A DNA stretch of 64,000 bases from UBA1794 sp031552405 (GTDB lineage Bacteria > Bacteroidota > Bacteroidia > Bacteroidales > Bacteroidaceae), in NCBI GenBank assembly GCA_031552405.1, contig JAVBMN010000026.1:1-64000 (forward strand). The letters are read 5' to 3'. The notes below the pieces were generated by a model that saw only the letters and a program-made list of their open reading frames with translations, did no database searches and was not told the DNA's origin. The position numbers were made by a program, and so were the translations under genes. Below, in pieces: positions 17,752 to 27,844 of the stretch. Numbering within the stretch: the stretch's first letter is position 1; the number at the start of each line of letters is the position of its first letter.

Positions 17752-19029
17752 TTAAATCCGCATGGATTTAGGGTTTCTCTTCTTAAGCTCCTCAGTAGTT
17801 ACGAGTTTATAAAGTTTGTCATTGGGGCGGATCTTCTCCTCTGTTTTCATTGAGAAATGCACACCTTTCGCTACGTGTTGTACGGGTTTCAGTTCCACCC
17901 GGGCCTCTTCCAGGGTATAATAAAGCGCGCCGGTGGTGGGGCCTGTGATCAGGAGTTTATCGCCTACTTCCAAGTCGCCCGCTTCCATAAGGAACTCCGC
18001 TACATGCAGGTTTCCGAAGTACTTCACCGCTTTCCCCACATACACCTTTCGTTCGGTAGCCGAGGAGCCATAATGCTCGCTCCACTCGCCCAGACGTTGC
18101 CCCAAATAATACCCATTCCAGAAGCCCCGGTTAAAGACGGTGCGCAGACGGGTATCCCAATCCTCCTTTTTTCCCTCCGTGAACGATCCGTCCAGGGTGG
18201 CAGAAACCGCCTCTTTGTAGCATTCCACTACGGTACGCACATATTCAGGGCCACGGGCACGCCCTTCTATTTTAAACACCCGCACACCAGCTTCTATCAT
18301 TTCATCCATGAAATGAATGGTCTTCAGGTCTTTGGGCGACATGATGTATTGGTTATCCACCTCCAGCTCAATATCCGTATCCTTATCCTTCACCAGATAG
18401 CCACGCCGGCAGATCTGCACACAGGCACCCCGGTTGGCCGAAAGATTTTGTTCATGGAGGGAAAGATAACATTTACCTGATACCGCCATGCACAGTGCAC
18501 CATGGCAGAACATCTCTATGCGGATAAGCTCCCCTTTCGGGCCGCAGATCCGTTCCTGCCGGATCGTATCATAAATAACACGAACCTGCATCAGGTTCAG
18601 TTCACGCGCCAGCACTACCACATCGGCAAACTGGGCATAAAACCTCAACGCCTCGGCATTGCTTATATTCAGCTGTGTAGACAGGTGCACCTCCTGCCCT
18701 ATCCGGCGTGCATACATCAACACCGCCACATCCGCAGCTATTACCGCAGAAATCCCGGCGGCATGTGCCGCATCTACGATGGTATGCATCAATTCCAGAT
18801 CGCCGTCATAGATAATCGTATTCACCGTGAGATAACTTTTTATTCCGTGTACATTACACGTTTCGGCTATCTCGTGCAGATCATCCATGGTAAAAGTATT
18901 GGCCGAATGGGCACGCATATTCAGCGTAGCGATACCGAAATAAATGGAATCCGCCCCCGCCTGGATGGCTGCTGCCAGCGACTCGCGGGAACCTACCGGC
19001 GCCATGATCTCAAAATCCTGTTTCGTCAT
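17752..19029 (-). CDS. Peptidase U32 family protein (TrhP/YegQ-like)
   Basis: 425 aa. The N-terminal TIM-barrel-like part begins FEIMAPVGSRESLAAAIQAGADSIYFG. The U32 signature EMFCHGALCMAVSGKCYLS is near residue 172 and its cysteines probably bind an Fe-S cluster. The C-terminal barrel (YVGKAVKYFGNLHVAEF) is the domain shared by YegQ-type members. Characterised relatives hydroxylate tRNA U34 or rRNA rather than acting as proteases; which applies here is not resolved. First gene of the operon with the thioesterase and dprA. Confidence 0.87.
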   Translation of the reverse strand: MTKQDFEIMAPVGSRESLAAAIQAGADSIYFGIATLNMRAHSANTFTMDDLHEIAETCNVHGIKSYLTVNTIIYDGDLELMHTIVDAAHAAGISAVIAADVAVLMYARRIGQEVHLSTQLNISNAEALRFYAQFADVVVLARELNLMQVRVIYDTIRQERICGPKGELIRIEMFCHGALCMAVSGKCYLSLHEQNLSANRGACVQICRRGYLVKDKDTDIELEVDNQYIMSPKDLKTIHFMDEMIEAGVRVFKIEGRARGPEYVRTVVECYKEAVSATLDGSFTEGKKEDWDTRLRTVFNRGFWNGYYLGQRLGEWSEHYGSSATERKVYVGKAVKYFGNLHVAEFLMEAGDLEVGDKLLITGPTTGALYYTLEEARVELKPVQHVAKGVHFSMKTEEKIRPNDKLYKLVTTEELKKRNPKSMRI

Positions 19030-19081
19030 ACAGTCTATATAGCTTTTTATAGATAAGAGGCCTTACCGGCTCACTCAAAGT

Positions 19082-19090
19082 GCGAAGGTA
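19082..19090 (-). promoter_or_regulatory. Possible -7 element of the U32-thioesterase-dprA operon
   Basis: Minus strand TACCTTCGC, one mismatch from TAnnTTTGC, about 53 bases upstream of the ATG at 19029. Confidence 0.45.
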
Positions 19091-19123
19091 CGGTTTTTTC
19101 TCCGTTCATGCTGTGCGGTGTTC

Positions 19124-19164
19124 AAAAAAAGCCCGCTCAAAGCACAAACTTCGAGCGGGCTTTC
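19124..19164 (-). terminator. Terminator downstream of the rhamnosidase
   Basis: Arms AAAGCCCGCTC (19128-19138) and GAGCGGGCTTT (19153-19163) form an 11-bp perfect stem, followed on the minus strand by TTTTTTTGAAC. It ends transcription of the gene at 19211 and insulates the U32 operon. Confidence 0.88.
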
Positions 19165-19210
19165 CCGGATATAGATATTAATTCGTTTTCCTGAGCAGTC
19201 CTACATCCAG

Positions 19211-22200
19211 CTATTTTTTCATCACTTTAGCCACATATACCTGTGTGCCTGTTTCGATCTCAACCAAGTACAATCCGGCAGGCCATAACGAGGTTTCAAT
19301 AGAAGCATTTCCCTCCTGACGGTGCACAGCTTGCCCGTCGGCATTAAGCACAGAGATGGCGCGCACCTCTTCGTCACAAGCTACATTCAGACGGTCTGTG
19401 ATAGGATTAGGATGCAGCTCAAGACCAGCGGTTGGGCGAACCACATCGTCGGGCAGAGGAAGATTCACATCAAAATGATAGGTACCCGATTGGAGTTCGA
19501 ACACCGCGCAACCGTTTTGCACTCCCTTGTATTCCACTCCTTCCGAGGCGGAGGCAAGCTTATCGCCTTCATAGACAGCATCGGTTTCCAACTTCAGAGG
19601 CAGGTACAACGTGGCAGTCGTATTGACCGGCACGGTAGCCGTATAGTCGATCCGCCCATCGTCCTTACGATTCCAATGACTGACAATATCTCCATGATAC
19701 GAATTGAACACCGCCTTAGCCCAGGTTATACGAGCCTGATTCTGCGGAAGGGTTTTCCGGTCATCCGGTGTGGGTTGCAGAATGAAGTGACCGAAACCGG
19801 GCATTGTTTCGTCTGCCTCAATACCACCTATATAGCGGAACATCCACTCCGACACAACTCCATAGGAATAATGATTGAAAGAGTTCATAATCCAGGGGTG
19901 ATCATTGAATCCTTTTTCTTTTGTATACGAATCCCAACGCTCCCAGATGGTGGTAGCTCCCTGGTCGATGCTGTACAACCAAGACGGGTTATTGCGTTGC
20001 AGCAACAGGTTGTATGCCATATCATCCTGCCCGTACATGCTGAGAGTCTGGTTCAGAATTCCGGTTCCCACAAACCCAGTACTGAGCTTGTAGCCGTTAT
20101 TAGTAAGTTTGGAACGCAATGTAGTAATTGCCTTGGTACGTTTCGCTTCATCCAGGAAAAGATCCATTTTCAGAGCCAGCAGGTACGATGTCTGCGTACT
20201 TACCTTCAGCGAACCATCCGTATTCATATAACGGGTATTGAATTCTTTCTTGATGTTTGTATACAATGTAGCATACTTGGTTGCATCCGAAGCATAGGTA
20301 TCTGTACCGGTACTCATGGCACGGGCTATCTTTTCCATGAGCTGCGCTACGTATGCATAATAACATACACTTACAAAGCGGGCATCCGTATCTTCATAGG
20401 CAATCCAGTCGCCGAAGCTTGTTCCGGCTCCGTTGTATTGATAACCGCCTCCACTTTGGGCAGCCAGGAAGCTCATGTAGCGAGTCATGGAGGTATAGTT
20501 CTCTTCCAGGATCGAGCGATCGCCATACATGAGATATACCGTCCAGGGCACAATTACCCCAGCATCTCCCCAGGCTGCGTTACCGAAGTTAAACCAGCAG
20601 TAGGGTGCAATGTCCGGGTAGGCTCCGTCGGCACGCTGGCTGTTGCGCAGGTCTCCCATCCATTTGTGGTAGAAGGCCTTCACATCCGCATTGTAAATCG
20701 CGGCACGGGAGAAGATCTGCGTATCTCCGGTCCATCCCAGGCGTTCGTCACGTTGCGGGCAGTCGGTAGGCACACTCAGGAAGTTGCCACGCTGGCTCCA
20801 CATCACGTTGCTGTACAGTTGGTTCACATCGGCATGACTGGTGGCAAAGGAGGAACCTTCTTCAATCACTGAGCCCACAACCTCTCCGGTCAAACCGCTA
20901 ATCTCCACATCTTCCGAGGCGGTTACTTCGCAATAGCGGAAACCAAAGAAGGTGGTAGAGGGCTGGTAGATTTCACCCTCCGGATCGCCTTTCAGGATAT
21001 AGTTGAGCGTAGCCTTGGCTGTACGAAGGTTGTATACATACACACTGCCACCGGGGCCATCATCGCCACGACCAGTATCACCTTTGTCGTTCAGCATTTC
21101 GCCAAAGCGGAACTTCAATGTAGTTCCCGACACGCCCGTTGCGGTAAACTTCACCCAACCGGCCATGTTCTGGCCCATATCATACACGGCAGACTGGCCC
21201 TTCTTCAGCATCAGTTTTCCTGCGCCGGAATGAGTATCCACTACCTTAATCATACCGTAGGCAGTACCCGTATTTTGCGAGCCTTCATACACAGTGATCG
21301 TTTGAGGCATGCGTTGCAACTCTTCGCGGATCTGTACGGGAGGGCCGGTCATGGCAGAGATCTTCCCTTTAAACTCGGTATTTAAATCGGTCTTATACCA
21401 GCCCAATTCGTCAAAACCGGGCGCAGCCCAACCGGATTCTCTGCGTGCATCATACGTTTCTCCATCGTAAATATCACCCCGAAGCACCGGACCAGTAGTG
21501 GATACCGACCAACTGGTATCAGTAATCACCGTTTCCTTCGTGCCGTCTGTATACTCTATCACCAGTTTGGCCATGAAGCCCAATGAAGGAGTTCCGTAAA
21601 TACCTTTCGCAATGGCACCGCCCCACCAGCCGGTTCCCAGGTGCGCCCCGATGGCATTGTCGCCTTCGCGGATCAGGGAAGTTACATCATACGACTGGTA
21701 AAACACCTCTTTGAAATAATCTGTCCATCCCGGTTTCATCTCGTCATAGCGAGTGGTTCCGTCGGGAAGCAGGTTTCCTACACGGGCTCCGTTCAGGAAC
21801 ACTTCATATACACCCAGTGCAGTAGCGTATAACTTAGCGGATTTAACTGCAGCTATAGCCTTAAAGTCCTTCCGGAAGATGGGGATTCCCATCGCCACAT
21901 CCTGGAAGATGCAGTTTTCCAGATAGCGGGAATATACTTTCAGCATTCGCTTTCCATCCACTTCCACGATCTCGCCGTCTACAAACAGACTGGAGGCTCC
22001 TTCGAAGTCTTCTGAGAGTGTAACTCGTCCTTCTTCCTGACCGGCCTCATACGTGGTTACCTTTATCTGATCGTAATACACCAATTCATCAATACCGTCG
22101 CCACGGTATGCACGAAAACCTACGAGGCCATTGTGCAAACCCGCCGAAGCATCCTGGTAGGTATCCACCAACTGATCATCAAGATAGGTACAGATGGTGC

Positions 22201-23482
22201 TGTTCCGAACCGTGATCTTTATACGGTGAAGCTTACCTAGTAACTCCTTCATGGTGATGAAAGTTCCCAGGTTTACGTCACTGGATATGTACTTTCCGTT
22301 TGTGAAAATATGCCTTCTCAGAAGCGGGATGGTTTTGTTATGGGTCACAATGGACCATAAGTGCATATTCTGAGGATTCGTTGCTGAAAAGATAATACCC
22401 GCATCATCCTTCATCATGAGCAGATTCAGGTCGATATCGTACGAGGTCTTCTTGCTGGTAGTTATCCAGGAATACACACCTGTCACAAACAGGCGCCCAT
22501 CCACCACTGTACCTGCGGTAAACGGAAGGGTTGAAGCATCCGAGAAATCTTCTTCAAAAAGCACTTTCTCAGCCCCTGTACGATCTATGATCTTGTAATT
22601 ATCGTAATATGCCTGTTCCGGGTTCCGGCTGTCGAACTCTGCAAAGTCCTGACGGATACCTGCCCCGCCGTATCCATAATCACCACCCAGCGGGTTGGTA
22701 CGTGTATCAATCAGGATGTCGTTAATATAGGTTTTAGCCACAGCGCCATCCACCTCGATACGCATGTGGTATACTACATCCTTTTGTATATTAATGAGGC
22801 TGCGCAAGTCGATATTTGCATGGCAGGCTGCTTGTCCTCCATTCCAGGAATGCGGACGGAAACGGGGAAATCCGCTCTCCAGATTGATCTGCCACATAAA
22901 GTATGTATTGGCATTCTTCTGACCAAAGCAAATGCCGGCCGAGATGTTTTTGATCTCAAAGTCGACAGAAAGGGTATAATTCGTCACCGCGGGAGCTAAT
23001 GCGTCATCCTTTAGGTTGGTAGTGGCTTTGATCCATTTCGCTCCACTCCACCCGGTACCCATCAGGCCGGTTTCAAAATAAGCCGTTTCAAGGGAGGTGA
23101 CGCTATTTCCCTGGTTGTCCCATACGGTAACTTCCCAGTAATAGCGTGTAGAAGGAAGCAAGGCGGTACCCGCATAGCGGATGGCATGGGTTTGTGCGGA
23201 TTCTACGCGTCCGGTACTCCACACTTCTTGCCCGTCTTTCGCATCTGCGCATACCTTAATGGCATATGCAGTCTGTTTCACACCCCTTCCTTCCGCTTTC
23301 AGCGTCCAGCCGAAAGAAGGTTTTTCCACGTCAATCCCCATCGGGTTCTTCAAGGCTTCCACCCGGAGGCGGTTCACATCCAGTGCGGCAGATGCGGTCT
23401 GAGCAAAACAGAGCAAAGCCACACACAATCCAACCACCCTATAGGCCAGCCGGATGTTCATTCGGTTTACATATCGATTCAT
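19211..23482 (-). CDS. Secreted alpha-L-rhamnosidase, GH78, T9SS cargo
   Basis: 1423 aa. The N-terminal signal peptide (VVGLCVALLCFAQTASA) is followed by a Fn3-like domain (PSFGWTLKAEGRGVKQTAYAI). Two lectin/laminin-like beta-sandwich segments (about residues 160-310 and 310-490) are an insertion compared with minimal GH78. Then come the rhamnosidase N-terminal domain (FLNGARVGNLLPDGTTRYD) and the catalytic alpha/alpha barrel with TDCPQRDERLGWTGD near residue 911 (general-acid region) and WERWDSY near 1179 (second catalytic Glu). The last 80 residues (ELHPNPITDRLNV to YVAKVMKK) are a type A T9SS sorting domain. It should cleave terminal rhamnose from plant or microbial glycans outside the cell. 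The start could also be the second methionine (23461). It follows the HTCS gene and is probably its target. Confidence 0.92.
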   Translation of the reverse strand: MNRYVNRMNIRLAYRVVGLCVALLCFAQTASAALDVNRLRVEALKNPMGIDVEKPSFGWTLKAEGRGVKQTAYAIKVCADAKDGQEVWSTGRVESAQTHAIRYAGTALLPSTRYYWEVTVWDNQGNSVTSLETAYFETGLMGTGWSGAKWIKATTNLKDDALAPAVTNYTLSVDFEIKNISAGICFGQKNANTYFMWQINLESGFPRFRPHSWNGGQAACHANIDLRSLINIQKDVVYHMRIEVDGAVAKTYINDILIDTRTNPLGGDYGYGGAGIRQDFAEFDSRNPEQAYYDNYKIIDRTGAEKVLFEEDFSDASTLPFTAGTVVDGRLFVTGVYSWITTSKKTSYDIDLNLLMMKDDAGIIFSATNPQNMHLWSIVTHNKTIPLLRRHIFTNGKYISSDVNLGTFITMKELLGKLHRIKITVRNSTICTYLDDQLVDTYQDASAGLHNGLVGFRAYRGDGIDELVYYDQIKVTTYEAGQEEGRVTLSEDFEGASSLFVDGEIVEVDGKRMLKVYSRYLENCIFQDVAMGIPIFRKDFKAIAAVKSAKLYATALGVYEVFLNGARVGNLLPDGTTRYDEMKPGWTDYFKEVFYQSYDVTSLIREGDNAIGAHLGTGWWGGAIAKGIYGTPSLGFMAKLVIEYTDGTKETVITDTSWSVSTTGPVLRGDIYDGETYDARRESGWAAPGFDELGWYKTDLNTEFKGKISAMTGPPVQIREELQRMPQTITVYEGSQNTGTAYGMIKVVDTHSGAGKLMLKKGQSAVYDMGQNMAGWVKFTATGVSGTTLKFRFGEMLNDKGDTGRGDDGPGGSVYVYNLRTAKATLNYILKGDPEGEIYQPSTTFFGFRYCEVTASEDVEISGLTGEVVGSVIEEGSSFATSHADVNQLYSNVMWSQRGNFLSVPTDCPQRDERLGWTGDTQIFSRAAIYNADVKAFYHKWMGDLRNSQRADGAYPDIAPYCWFNFGNAAWGDAGVIVPWTVYLMYGDRSILEENYTSMTRYMSFLAAQSGGGYQYNGAGTSFGDWIAYEDTDARFVSVCYYAYVAQLMEKIARAMSTGTDTYASDATKYATLYTNIKKEFNTRYMNTDGSLKVSTQTSYLLALKMDLFLDEAKRTKAITTLRSKLTNNGYKLSTGFVGTGILNQTLSMYGQDDMAYNLLLQRNNPSWLYSIDQGATTIWERWDSYTKEKGFNDHPWIMNSFNHYSYGVVSEWMFRYIGGIEADETMPGFGHFILQPTPDDRKTLPQNQARITWAKAVFNSYHGDIVSHWNRKDDGRIDYTATVPVNTTATLYLPLKLETDAVYEGDKLASASEGVEYKGVQNGCAVFELQSGTYHFDVNLPLPDDVVRPTAGLELHPNPITDRLNVACDEEVRAISVLNADGQAVHRQEGNASIETSLWPAGLYLVEIETGTQVYVAKVMKK

Positions 23483-23505
23483 CAGGTTCTAAATAATATT
23501 CTGTA

Positions 23506-23513
23506 CAAATGTA
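23506..23513 (-). promoter_or_regulatory. -7 element of the rhamnosidase gene
   Basis: Minus strand TACATTTG, 24 bases before the ATG at 23482. No good -33 element is seen, as expected for an activator-dependent promoter. Confidence 0.6.
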
Positions 23514-23561
23514 CGAGCCGCTGAATCAGTTACCGAATTCCTAAAAGGGAAAATACCGCCT

Positions 23562-23599
23562 TGACATTTTTTTATCCCTATTCTGACACTTTTTTATCC
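23562..23599 (-). promoter_or_regulatory. Direct-repeat operator candidate for the HTCS
   Basis: Two 16-base direct repeats: GGATAAAAAAATGTCA (complement of 23562-23577) and GGATAAAAAAGTGTCA (complement of 23584-23599). They differ at one base and their starts are 22 bases apart, two helical turns. They lie roughly 50-90 bases upstream of the -7 element of the rhamnosidase gene. AraC-type output domains of HTCS regulators bind such tandem direct repeats. Binding itself is inferred. Confidence 0.7.
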
Positions 23600-23637
23600 T
23601 GCCTCCCAACCGGAAGGGCTTTGCGATACCCCTCCTG

Positions 23638-26600
23638 TCAAAGGGAGTTTTCTGGGGCGGGGAGAGATTGCTGGTAGTGGGAGGGTGTCATTCCAAACTC
23701 ATCCTTAAAGCATTTCGTGAAATACTTGGGAGTACTAAAGCCCATCGCATACGCCACTTCCGAAACTGTGATTGAAGGGTTATGCAACATCTTGCAGGCA
23801 CATTTCAGTTTGATGTTCTTCACAAAGTCCATTGGGGTCAGGCCTACCATCGCTTTTATCTTCCGGTTCATGGTTGATTTCGACACGTTCAATTCGGCAG
23901 CCAGCTGCTCCAGATCAAAATCAGGTTCTTCCAGATGCATTTCTACACACGCCACAAGATCGTTCAGAAACCGCTCGTCGGCAAAGCGATATTCCAGTTC
24001 GGAGACGTGAAGTTCCGGCTCTCCCCTGAACTTTTGCTGGCGTTGTTTGTGCAATTGAAGCAGGTTGTTCACCCGGGCCTGTAGTACTTTGACCTCAAAC
24101 GGTTTGGCTACATACCCGTCTGCTCCGGCCTCGTAACAGGCCACCCGGTCCTCATCGGTATTCTTTGCAGTAAGCATCAGCACGGGGATATGGCTGATGG
24201 TCAGGTCGTTCTTCACCTGTGTACAAAACTCCAGCCCATTCATTCCCGGCATCATCACATCACAAACCACAAGATCCACCGGATGAGCACGAAGCGCCTC
24301 CAATGCCTGCATGCCATCCCGGGCAGTGAGTACACGATAGCTGCGCGAGAACATTTTCCGGATCAACTCCAACAATTCCGGATTATCATCTACGATCAAT
24401 ACAAGAGGTACGTCCTGCGATATTTCTGTAGAAGAACCCAGCAAATCTATTTCAGCTTCATACCCGGAAAGCACGCCTTCGCCACATTCTTCTTCTGTAT
24501 AATTCGCCCGGTCAATGGGTAACGAAACAATAAAACAAGATCCTTCTCCCGGTTGGCTTTCCACACTGATTGTACCGTGGTGCAGGCGGATCAGCTCTTT
24601 GGTCAATGAAAGGCCGATACCGTTTGATTCGCCAGGTCGGTGGTTACTACCGGTATAGAAGCGGGTAAAGATCTGCTCTTGCTCCTGTGGAGAAATGCCC
24701 ACACCTTTATCCCACACACGGATCTGCACAAAACGTCCCGAAGCCCCCTCTTCCACAGAAGCATCTAATCCGGCTTTTCCGCCTTCGGGTGTATACTTGA
24801 TCGCATTGGATAATAAATTGAAAAGAATGGCATCTAACTTATCTGCATCAAAGTAACCGGAAAACTCATCCGGTTGCAAGTGGGTGGTAAACTGAATCTG
24901 CTTCTGCTGAGCCAACGCAGAGAAGTTAGAGTCACCGACAGTCCGTATAAAGCCGGAGAGCGCACCGTATTGAACCTTCAGCTCCATCTTTCCGCTTTCG
25001 GTTTTCCGGAAATCCAGTACCTGACGTATAAGTTTCTTCAGGCGATTTACATTATCACGCATAGATACCACAAAATTTCGAGAAGGGGGCTCTTCGCGCT
25101 CTAACTCATCCGTCAGACAGGAAAGGATGGTTAACGGAGTGAGTAGTTCATGGGAAACATTGGTAAAGTAATCCAACTTTGTACGGGTCAGTTCTTCCTG
25201 GAAGCGGATCGCATTCTTTCGTTTCATACGGTAGAGGGAGTACCAAAAGATCAGCACCGCTACTCCTAGCCCCAAGACGGTATAGGCCAGATACGCATAC
25301 CAGGTTTCAAACCAGGCCGGTGCTTTTGTAATGTGAAGCGCTGTAAATTCATTGCCCCACTCTCCTGCCTCATTACTCATCCGCACCTTGAAGATATATT
25401 CTCCTTTACCCAACTGGTTATAAAAGGCTGTATGTCTGTCCTTCTCGGGAATCACCCACTCCTGGTCTACCCCTTCCAGTTTGTAGGCATATCTCCGATT
25501 CTTGCCCACAAAGAAATCCAAACCGGAGAAACTAATTTCAAGATTTCGGTCGCCAGAAGACAGATACACTTGTGTGACGCTATTTGCGAAACCTTCACGC
25601 AAGGAGTCGGCAAAGAAAAGACTCCAGCTATTCACCTTCACATCCGTAATCTCCACCTTTTTTTCGTGAACCGGTGTTTTTTGATCCCCTTCCCTACCCA
25701 CTGAAAGAAACCCTCCATGACCTCCGGCATATAAGATGCCGGAACGACTAAGAAAAGCTCCCCTGTTTCGGAATGCCGAAACACCTATCTCCTCATCTGA
25801 AGTAGAATAACGAACAGTATTTCCGTGATCCGGGCGATACAAGACAATGCTGCGGGGAGTCACCACCCAGAGTTCCTTCGGACCGGAAAAGAGATTTAAG
25901 ATCACATCTCCACTCAGAGAGCAGTCTGCAGTATAATTGCACATCTCCTTTTCTACCGGATCAAATTTCAGAAGCATACCTAACGAGGTACTGATCCAGA
26001 GCGCATTATTGGGGTCTACACAGAGATGTTCCATTTTATCAAGAGCCGCGCAAAAAGGAGGCAATGGATAATGCACTTCCTTCTTTACCGTACCATTAAA
26101 ACAAATCCCGAACAAGCCCTTCGCGCTTGTGACCCAGATCCTTCCGGCTGTATCTTCCGCAATCCCTGAGATACGGGAAAAGGAAGAGGACAGCGTAAAA
26201 AGCGTATCTCTACCAGCCGGCCTCAAGAAGAACTGTTCGGTAGTAGCAATCCATACATTCCCTTTCCGATCTTCCAGCAATTCTGTGACAAGCCCGGGCT
26301 GACGACAGTAATCAGTCAATATCACCGAATCCTTGACATACAGGTTCATGCCTTGCCTGAAAGCCCTGAGCACCAAGGGCTGGAAACTCGAAGAGATCCA
26401 CATCTGGTTTCTCTCGCGTGATTCTACAATACGGTCGATTTCCATAAAACCTCCTACCCGGGTTTGATTGATGCCTACCTCGCCTGACTTCCTATCGTAA
26501 AAGGCCAGTCCTCCTCTCTCCTGATTCAACCAGATTATGCCGTCTTCATCCTCTTGAATGCAACTGATATTCGGATCCAGCCCTGTCTGCTTTTTGATGA

Positions 26601-27630
26601 GTTGCAAAGGGTAGTTCTGTATCTTGGCTTTCTCGGTGAGCAAGTTAAACCCCGCATCATAAGCCCCCAGCCACAGAGTGCCGTCGCGATCTTTCAGTAT
26701 CTTGGAATACATCCTTCTGACATCAACCAAGGTACTGACGTCTACCTTCTCCAATACCCCTTCGGCCGAAGGCTTGAGTGCACAGAGCTCGTGATAGGTC
26801 ATAGTCCATAAATACCCTTGGAAATCATCCTGCACAAAGTCAAAGAAAATAGAGGCATCAAAGTCCTGCGAAGAAGTGCTAATCCGCTGCCGCACGTAAC
26901 ATTTACCTGCCGGGGCCTCCGGATAAAACCGATACAAGCCCTCCCCCCAGGTGCCAAGCCAATACCTGCCTTGCCGATCTTGATACATGGCAAATGGAAT
27001 ATTCTGTGTTCCTATTTGAGGGAAGCTGGTAAAGGTATCTTTGTTTTTATCATACTTAAACAAGCCACTTCCCCAAGTCATCACCCAGATATCATCTTTT
27101 TGATCCTGATACAACGATACCACCTGGCAATCACCGGGAGATCCCAGTGGGTAAGATTGAAGCGGAGATAGCTTAGCATCACACCGATACAAGCTTTTTT
27201 GAGTAGCAATCCACACAAAACCGGAACGGTCTGTAAAAAGGTGTTTAATATCCGTATGAAGAAACTCTTTACGAGGCGATGGGATTACGCGAAACGAGGA
27301 CTTGTCTAACAAGTTCAATCCATTTCGGGTACCTACACAAATATACTCCTCACTTTCCGTGATACATCTGACGTAGTTATTCAGCAATAACTCCGGAGTG
27401 CGATAGTCGGAACGGAACATCTGCAGATCGTACCCGTCATAACGCCCCAGTCCCTGCGTAGTACCCACCCAGATAAATCCTTTCTTATCCTGATATAGTG
27501 TAGAAACCTCTTTGGATGGAAGCTGATTCAGGAAAGGCATCCGCCTTGCCAGAAACTGCTGGGCAGAGACTGGGAAATAGCCTCCTGCCAGTAATACCAC
27601 AAGAAATGCCACGGCCAAATTCTTCCGCAT
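23638..27630 (-). CDS. Hybrid two-component system sensor/regulator (HTCS)
   Basis: 1330 aa from the chosen ATG at 27630, which begins a clean signal peptide (MRKNLAVAFLVVLLAGGYFPVSAQ). The open frame continues to 28053 but that part runs antisense into dusB. Layout: periplasmic two-component regulator propellers (repeated DKKGFIWVGT, DRSGFVWIAT, DRDGTLWLGA), a Y_Y_Y domain near 690-760 (YAYKLEGVDQEWV), one membrane span at about 778-799, HisKA with H827 (NVSHELLTPL), HATPase (FNLLSNAIKYTPEGG; DKGVGIS), receiver domain with D1124 (LVVCDVMMPG), and a C-terminal AraC-type helix-turn-helix (VAYAMGFSTPKYFTKCFKDEFG). It senses a glycan fragment in the periplasm and activates transcription. There is no susC/susD pair beside it; only the GH78 gene follows. 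Confidence 0.93.
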   Translation of the reverse strand: MRKNLAVAFLVVLLAGGYFPVSAQQFLARRMPFLNQLPSKEVSTLYQDKKGFIWVGTTQGLGRYDGYDLQMFRSDYRTPELLLNNYVRCITESEEYICVGTRNGLNLLDKSSFRVIPSPRKEFLHTDIKHLFTDRSGFVWIATQKSLYRCDAKLSPLQSYPLGSPGDCQVVSLYQDQKDDIWVMTWGSGLFKYDKNKDTFTSFPQIGTQNIPFAMYQDRQGRYWLGTWGEGLYRFYPEAPAGKCYVRQRISTSSQDFDASIFFDFVQDDFQGYLWTMTYHELCALKPSAEGVLEKVDVSTLVDVRRMYSKILKDRDGTLWLGAYDAGFNLLTEKAKIQNYPLQLIKKQTGLDPNISCIQEDEDGIIWLNQERGGLAFYDRKSGEVGINQTRVGGFMEIDRIVESRERNQMWISSSFQPLVLRAFRQGMNLYVKDSVILTDYCRQPGLVTELLEDRKGNVWIATTEQFFLRPAGRDTLFTLSSSFSRISGIAEDTAGRIWVTSAKGLFGICFNGTVKKEVHYPLPPFCAALDKMEHLCVDPNNALWISTSLGMLLKFDPVEKEMCNYTADCSLSGDVILNLFSGPKELWVVTPRSIVLYRPDHGNTVRYSTSDEEIGVSAFRNRGAFLSRSGILYAGGHGGFLSVGREGDQKTPVHEKKVEITDVKVNSWSLFFADSLREGFANSVTQVYLSSGDRNLEISFSGLDFFVGKNRRYAYKLEGVDQEWVIPEKDRHTAFYNQLGKGEYIFKVRMSNEAGEWGNEFTALHITKAPAWFETWYAYLAYTVLGLGVAVLIFWYSLYRMKRKNAIRFQEELTRTKLDYFTNVSHELLTPLTILSCLTDELEREEPPSRNFVVSMRDNVNRLKKLIRQVLDFRKTESGKMELKVQYGALSGFIRTVGDSNFSALAQQKQIQFTTHLQPDEFSGYFDADKLDAILFNLLSNAIKYTPEGGKAGLDASVEEGASGRFVQIRVWDKGVGISPQEQEQIFTRFYTGSNHRPGESNGIGLSLTKELIRLHHGTISVESQPGEGSCFIVSLPIDRANYTEEECGEGVLSGYEAEIDLLGSSTEISQDVPLVLIVDDNPELLELIRKMFSRSYRVLTARDGMQALEALRAHPVDLVVCDVMMPGMNGLEFCTQVKNDLTISHIPVLMLTAKNTDEDRVACYEAGADGYVAKPFEVKVLQARVNNLLQLHKQRQQKFRGEPELHVSELEYRFADERFLNDLVACVEMHLEEPDFDLEQLAAELNVSKSTMNRKIKAMVGLTPMDFVKNIKLKCACKMLHNPSITVSEVAYAMGFSTPKYFTKCFKDEFGMTPSHYQQSLPAPENSL

Positions 27631-27813
27631 CTTCAGGAAAAGGCTGTCCTCTCGCCCCTCATTCCACTTATTCTGCAAAAGCAGGTATATACTTTTCATT
27701 GTACAGACTCGACTTTGTTTCATTTTCCATGAACAATGCGCTAAGATAAAGCTTTTCTCCTTTCTCTGCCGCACTTCTCTGGTAAAAAGTGCAGAAACAG
27801 CCGGAAAAATGAG

Positions 27814-27822
27814 TACTTTTGC
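27814..27822 (+). promoter_or_regulatory. -7 element of dusB
   Basis: TACTTTTGC, 23 bases before the ATG at 27845. It lies downstream of the first in-frame ATG (27809), which helps decide the start. Confidence 0.8.
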
Positions 27823-27844
27823 AGCCCGAAAACAAAAGATAATC

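Noticed and set aside
19322..20872. 516-residue open frame antisense to the rhamnosidase
   Set aside because: Antisense to the conserved GH78 catalytic domain, no promoter or family resemblance.
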